Assembly: GCA_964410945.1 (NCBI GenBank)
Contig: CAYPJE010000004.1
Location: 62,001 to 126,000 of the forward strand
Origin: CAYPJE01 sp964410945
GTDB taxonomy: Bacteria; Fidelibacterota; Marinisomatia; Marinisomatales; TCS56
DNA: 64,000 bases
Direction of reading: 5' to 3'
Shown here: positions 61,203 through 64,000 of the stretch, piece after piece
Numbering within the stretch: position 1 is the first letter of the stretch
How the letters are laid out: each line of letters begins with the position of its first letter
The notes under the pieces: generated by a model
What the model was told of the DNA's origin: nothing
The model's database searches: none
Seen by the model: only the letters and a program-made list of their open reading frames with translations
Translations under genes and position numbers: made by a program

Positions 61203-62408
61203 TCATTCACGTCCCTTGATTTTGCGTTCCAGCCCATACTGATCGATTTTCCGGTACAGCGTCCGCTCACTCATCCCCAGTGACCGGGCTGCGGCCCTCC
61301 GATTGTTACGAAAATGCTGAAGTGTACGTGTAATAGCCTCTTTTTCCAACTCTTCCAGGGTCATATCACCGATTGCTTCACCGTTGATCATCTGAAAGTT
61401 CTCATCGGTGGTAAAACTGGCCTGCTCGACTTCTTCCTCCTGCTGCGGCAGGTACTGTACTTCCTGCTCGGTGGGAATATACGAGGGTTGCCCGCTGCCG
61501 ATAACCGCTTTTATATCCACCAGATCCTGACGCATCAGAAATAATTGTCGCAGGATCAATTCCCGCTCGGCCTGTTCCGGTGAACGATCAATAACCACTG
61601 GCAACATGGGATTTGCAGTTGGTTTGGTCGGCTGCAGCTGCCGGGCCACCATTTCCGCGGTAATTCGTTCCCCTTTTTCCAGCACCAGGATACTTTCCAC
61701 AAAATTTTTCAGTTCACGCACATTACCGGGCCAGTCATATTGTTTCATCAGGCGTGTTGCCTCAGGCATGAAACCACGATAAGCGATGTCATTGCTGCGG
61801 GTAAATTCCAGGGCAAACCGTTCCACCAGCAGGCTCAGATCCTCGATCCGGTGGCGCAGGGCCGGTACTTCAATTGTTACGGTCTTCAATCGATAGTATA
61901 GATCTTCCCTGAATTCACCCTTGCCGGTCTGTTCACCCAGCTCCCGGTTGGTGGCGGCAATCACACGCACATCGGAATACAATGTTTTTGAATCACCCAC
62001 CCGCATGAATTCGCCACTCTCCAGAACCCTTAACAGCTTGACCTGGGTTTCCATGGGAGTTTCGCCAATCTCATCGAGAAAGATCGTACCCTTGTGGGCA
62101 AATTCGAAATACCCGCGCCGGTCATCGGCGGCACCGGTATAGGCTCCTTTTTTGTGACCAAATAATTCACTCTCAATTATACCCGACGGGATCGCTCCGC
62201 AATTGACCGTTACCAGTGATTCATTGTTCCGGCGGCTGGCTTTGTGGATCGCCTTGGCCACCATTTCCTTACCGGTTCCTGATTCCCCGGTGATTAAAAC
62301 CGATATGTCGATCGGAGCCACCTGGGCGATCATTTCGATTACCTGGCGAATCTGGCTGGAATTACCGACAATTCCGGATACCTGTTGTAATTGATCGATA
62401 TTTTTCAT
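61203..62408 (-). CDS. Sigma-54-dependent transcriptional activator without receiver domain
   Basis: A 401-residue bacterial enhancer-binding protein. AAA+ domain from about residue 12: Walker A GESGTGKE, the loop ELFGHKKGAYTGA (a Tyr variant of the GAFTGA sigma-54 contact), Walker B GTIFLDEIGE, and the R-finger region FREDLYYRL. A Fis-type helix-turn-helix ends the protein (about 358-396, NNRRAAARSLGMSERTLYRKI). An unrecognised 90-residue Glu/Gln-rich linker lies between. No N-terminal receiver, PAS or GAF sensory module exists, so activity is probably set by another protein or by expression level. The lptE-like gene follows after one base. Confidence 0.92.
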   Translation of the reverse strand: MKNIDQLQQVSGIVGNSSQIRQVIEMIAQVAPIDISVLITGESGTGKEMVAKAIHKASRRNNESLVTVNCGAIPSGIIESELFGHKKGAYTGAADDRRGYFEFAHKGTIFLDEIGETPMETQVKLLRVLESGEFMRVGDSKTLYSDVRVIAATNRELGEQTGKGEFREDLYYRLKTVTIEVPALRHRIEDLSLLVERFALEFTRSNDIAYRGFMPEATRLMKQYDWPGNVRELKNFVESILVLEKGERITAEMVARQLQPTKPTANPMLPVVIDRSPEQAERELILRQLFLMRQDLVDIKAVIGSGQPSYIPTEQEVQYLPQQEEEVEQASFTTDENFQMINGEAIGDMTLEELEKEAITRTLQHFRNNRRAAARSLGMSERTLYRKIDQYGLERKIKGRE

Positions 62409-62433
62409 TTGACTACCAATCCTGGTTTGCTGG

Positions 62434-63396
62434 CTATTTATAGATTACCCACATACTGGATAACAATGTTGTCAAATCGGAATAATGTGGTTGCCAGTTA
62501 AGTTTGTCAAAGGCAATCTGTGAGGTCGCATAGAGTTGGGCCGGATCACCGTCACGACGTCCTACAACGCGGTAGGGAATTCTCTGCCCGGTAATCCGCT
62601 CTGTCTCTTTAATAACGTCCAGTACGGAATAACCCTGCCCGGTGGCCAGATTCAGGCAGAGATTATCATCATTTTCCTGCAGATAATCGAGGGCTGCCAC
62701 ATGAGCTGTGGCTAGGTCGTTCACATGAATATAATCCCTGATACCGGTACCATCGGGTGTATCGTAATCATCCCCGAATACCAGCAGTTCATTTCTTTCC
62801 CCGGCGGCTATTTCCATTACCAGCGGCAACAGATTGGCCGGTGCCTTTTCTTTGCCCCGAATCTTTTTCCCAATATCATAACCGGCGGCGTTAAAATAAC
62901 GCAGCGCTGCAAACCGCAGGCCCTTCAACCGGCCATACCATCCCAGAAGATTCTCGATCTCCAGTTTAGTATAACCATAGAAATTGATCGGTTCCACCGG
63001 GTGGGCTTCATCTACCGGCAGATACTGCGGGTAACCATATACCGCCGCCGTCGATGAAAAAATAAAAGTACCAATCGATTTTTCCAGCATTGCATTCAGC
63101 AGTTTAGTGGTACCAACCAGGTTGTTAAGGGCGTATTTCTCGGGCTGCTCCATCGACTCACCGGCTGCTTTGAAGGCGGCGAAATGAAAAACTGCACCTA
63201 CATCCGAATTCAATGCCTTATCAAGTACATCCGCTTCCAGGATATTTCCCTGTATAAATTCAGCCCGGGGATTGATATTCTCCTCCACACCCAGTGACAG
63301 ATCGTCAACAATGGTTACCTGATGTCCATTTCCGATCAATTCCTGTACGATATGGGAGCCAATATACCCGGCACCCCCGGTCACTACAATTTTCAT
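62434..63396 (-). CDS. galE: UDP-glucose 4-epimerase
   Basis: Interconverts UDP-glucose and UDP-galactose, supplying precursors for cell-surface polysaccharides. The 320-residue SDR enzyme starts with TGGAGYIGSHI (NAD loop), has FSSTAAVYG with the catalytic Ser, YGYTKLEIE (Tyr-x3-Lys) and GIRDYIHVNDLATAHV. The C-terminal lobe matches GalE rather than dTDP-glucose dehydratase. It overlaps the uvrB stop by four bases (ATGA). Confidence 0.94.
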   Translation of the reverse strand: MKIVVTGGAGYIGSHIVQELIGNGHQVTIVDDLSLGVEENINPRAEFIQGNILEADVLDKALNSDVGAVFHFAAFKAAGESMEQPEKYALNNLVGTTKLLNAMLEKSIGTFIFSSTAAVYGYPQYLPVDEAHPVEPINFYGYTKLEIENLLGWYGRLKGLRFAALRYFNAAGYDIGKKIRGKEKAPANLLPLVMEIAAGERNELLVFGDDYDTPDGTGIRDYIHVNDLATAHVAALDYLQENDDNLCLNLATGQGYSVLDVIKETERITGQRIPYRVVGRRDGDPAQLYATSQIAFDKLNWQPHYSDLTTLLSSMWVIYK

Positions 63397-64000
63397 ACTT
63401 CCACTTCCAATTCTTTTTCCAGTCGACGGATTTCATCGCGCAGGGTCGCCGCCCGTTCGAACTCCAGATTTTCAGCTGCTTTCTGCATTTCCCGGCGCAA
63501 CAGGTCGATCATTAAGCGGGTGTCACCTTCTTCAACATCGATTCCGATCTGGGTGATCGTTGGACCGGCCTCGTCAACTACGGCGGAATCGGCCACAGCG
63601 GTGGAGATCATAACCTCGTCCAGGGATTTATAGATAGTTTTTGGTGTAATCCCATGCTTCTTGTTGTACTCCCGCTGGGCTTTTCGGCGCCGGTTGGACT
63701 CATCCAGCAGATACTGCATGGCATCGCTGATTTTATCTCCATATAACAATACCCGCCCATTGACATGACGGGCCGCCCGGCCTGCTACCTGCATCAATGA
63801 GCTCCGGGACCGTAAAAAACCCTGTTTATCGGCGTCCAGTACGGCCACCAGTGATACCTCCGGCAGGTCCAGTCCTTCCCGCAATAGATTTATCCCCACC
63901 AGCACATCGAATTCACCCAGCCGCAGATCCCGCAGTATTTTTACCCGTTCCAGGGTATCGATTTCCGAATGGAGGTACCTGACCCTCAGATTCATTCCCC
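63393..64000 (-). CDS. uvrB: Excinuclease ABC subunit B, 5' part beyond window edge
   Basis: The frame is open to the right edge, so only the C-terminal 202 codons are seen. RVRYLHSEIDT, LVGINLLREGLDLPEVSLVAVLDADKQGFLRS and RAARHVNGRV are helicase motifs IV-VI of UvrB, and the end carries the UVR motif MQKAAENLEFERAATLRDEI that binds UvrC. Together with uvrC near the opposite edge it supports a complete nucleotide excision repair set in the organism. It overlaps galE by four bases. Confidence 0.96.
   Translation of the reverse strand, partial: GMNLRVRYLHSEIDTLERVKILRDLRLGEFDVLVGINLLREGLDLPEVSLVAVLDADKQGFLRSRSSLMQVAGRAARHVNGRVLLYGDKISDAMQYLLDESNRRRKAQREYNKKHGITPKTIYKSLDEVMISTAVADSAVVDEAGPTITQIGIDVEEGDTRLMIDLLRREMQKAAENLEFERAATLRDEIRRLEKELEVEV

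Noticed and set aside
1..64000. CRISPR arrays, rRNA operons, prophage genes
   Set aside because: No spaced direct repeats, rRNA stretches or phage structural genes were seen.

Overview
The window reads as a chromosomal segment of a diderm (outer-membrane) bacterium, most likely from the Fibrobacterota-Chlorobiota-Bacteroidota side of the tree or a candidate phylum near it (for example Neomarinimicrobiota or Calditrichota). This is inferred from an LptE-type lipoprotein, a beta-barrel-like secreted protein ending in Phe, a dockerin-bearing subtilase, DPP-IV and GH20 exoenzymes and the general gene style; no rRNA is present to confirm it. Most of the DNA is ordinary housekeeping sequence of medium GC with short intergenic gaps and many 1-11 nt overlaps.

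Region 1 (1-6.35 kb): edge-truncated S8 protease and uvrC on the minus strand, then a plus-strand run of a membrane/TPR-like protein, an EEP-family phosphodiesterase and shikimate kinase. Region 2 (6.35-19.2 kb): a long minus-strand train (comF, pgk, tpiA, secG, tRNA-Leu, TPR protein, HAD hydrolase, acpS, vanZ-like, recN, murA, trkA, trkH, crotonase, methylmalonyl-CoA epimerase). Region 3 (19.3-31.1 kb): a two-receiver/PPDK_N protein, gdhA, tRNA-Met, a YchF-like GTPase with Nudix and PAS genes, DPP-IV, a family 5 uracil-DNA glycosylase and a PpiD-like chaperone. Region 4 (31.3-35.0 kb): a compositionally different thiolase operon with a 46-codon leader ORF, bounded by hairpins. Region 5 (35-48.4 kb): assorted metabolic and cell-envelope enzymes, including AlkD, an anaerobic sulfatase maturase-like radical SAM enzyme, an NfeD/SPFH pair and a GH20 hexosaminidase. 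Region 6 (48.4-55.7 kb): the accessory part, with three decayed genes, repeats, an AT-rich five-gene cassette of small proteins, a HemL-like aminotransferase and a large secreted protein. Region 7 (55.7-64 kb): upp, then a minus-strand run uvrB-galE-sigma54 regulator-lptE-like-asnS-LOG-like-acylphosphatase-nadE.

The genes worth most attention are the thiolase locus (one subunit keeps the nucleophilic Cys, the other lacks it and is fused to a zinc-ribbon/OB-fold module plus a second C-terminal domain), the small-protein cassette at 49.9-51.5 kb, and two genes (comF, uracil-DNA glycosylase) whose conserved N-termini can only be included if translation begins at CTG or ATT. No CRISPR array, integrase, transposase or phage structural gene was seen.
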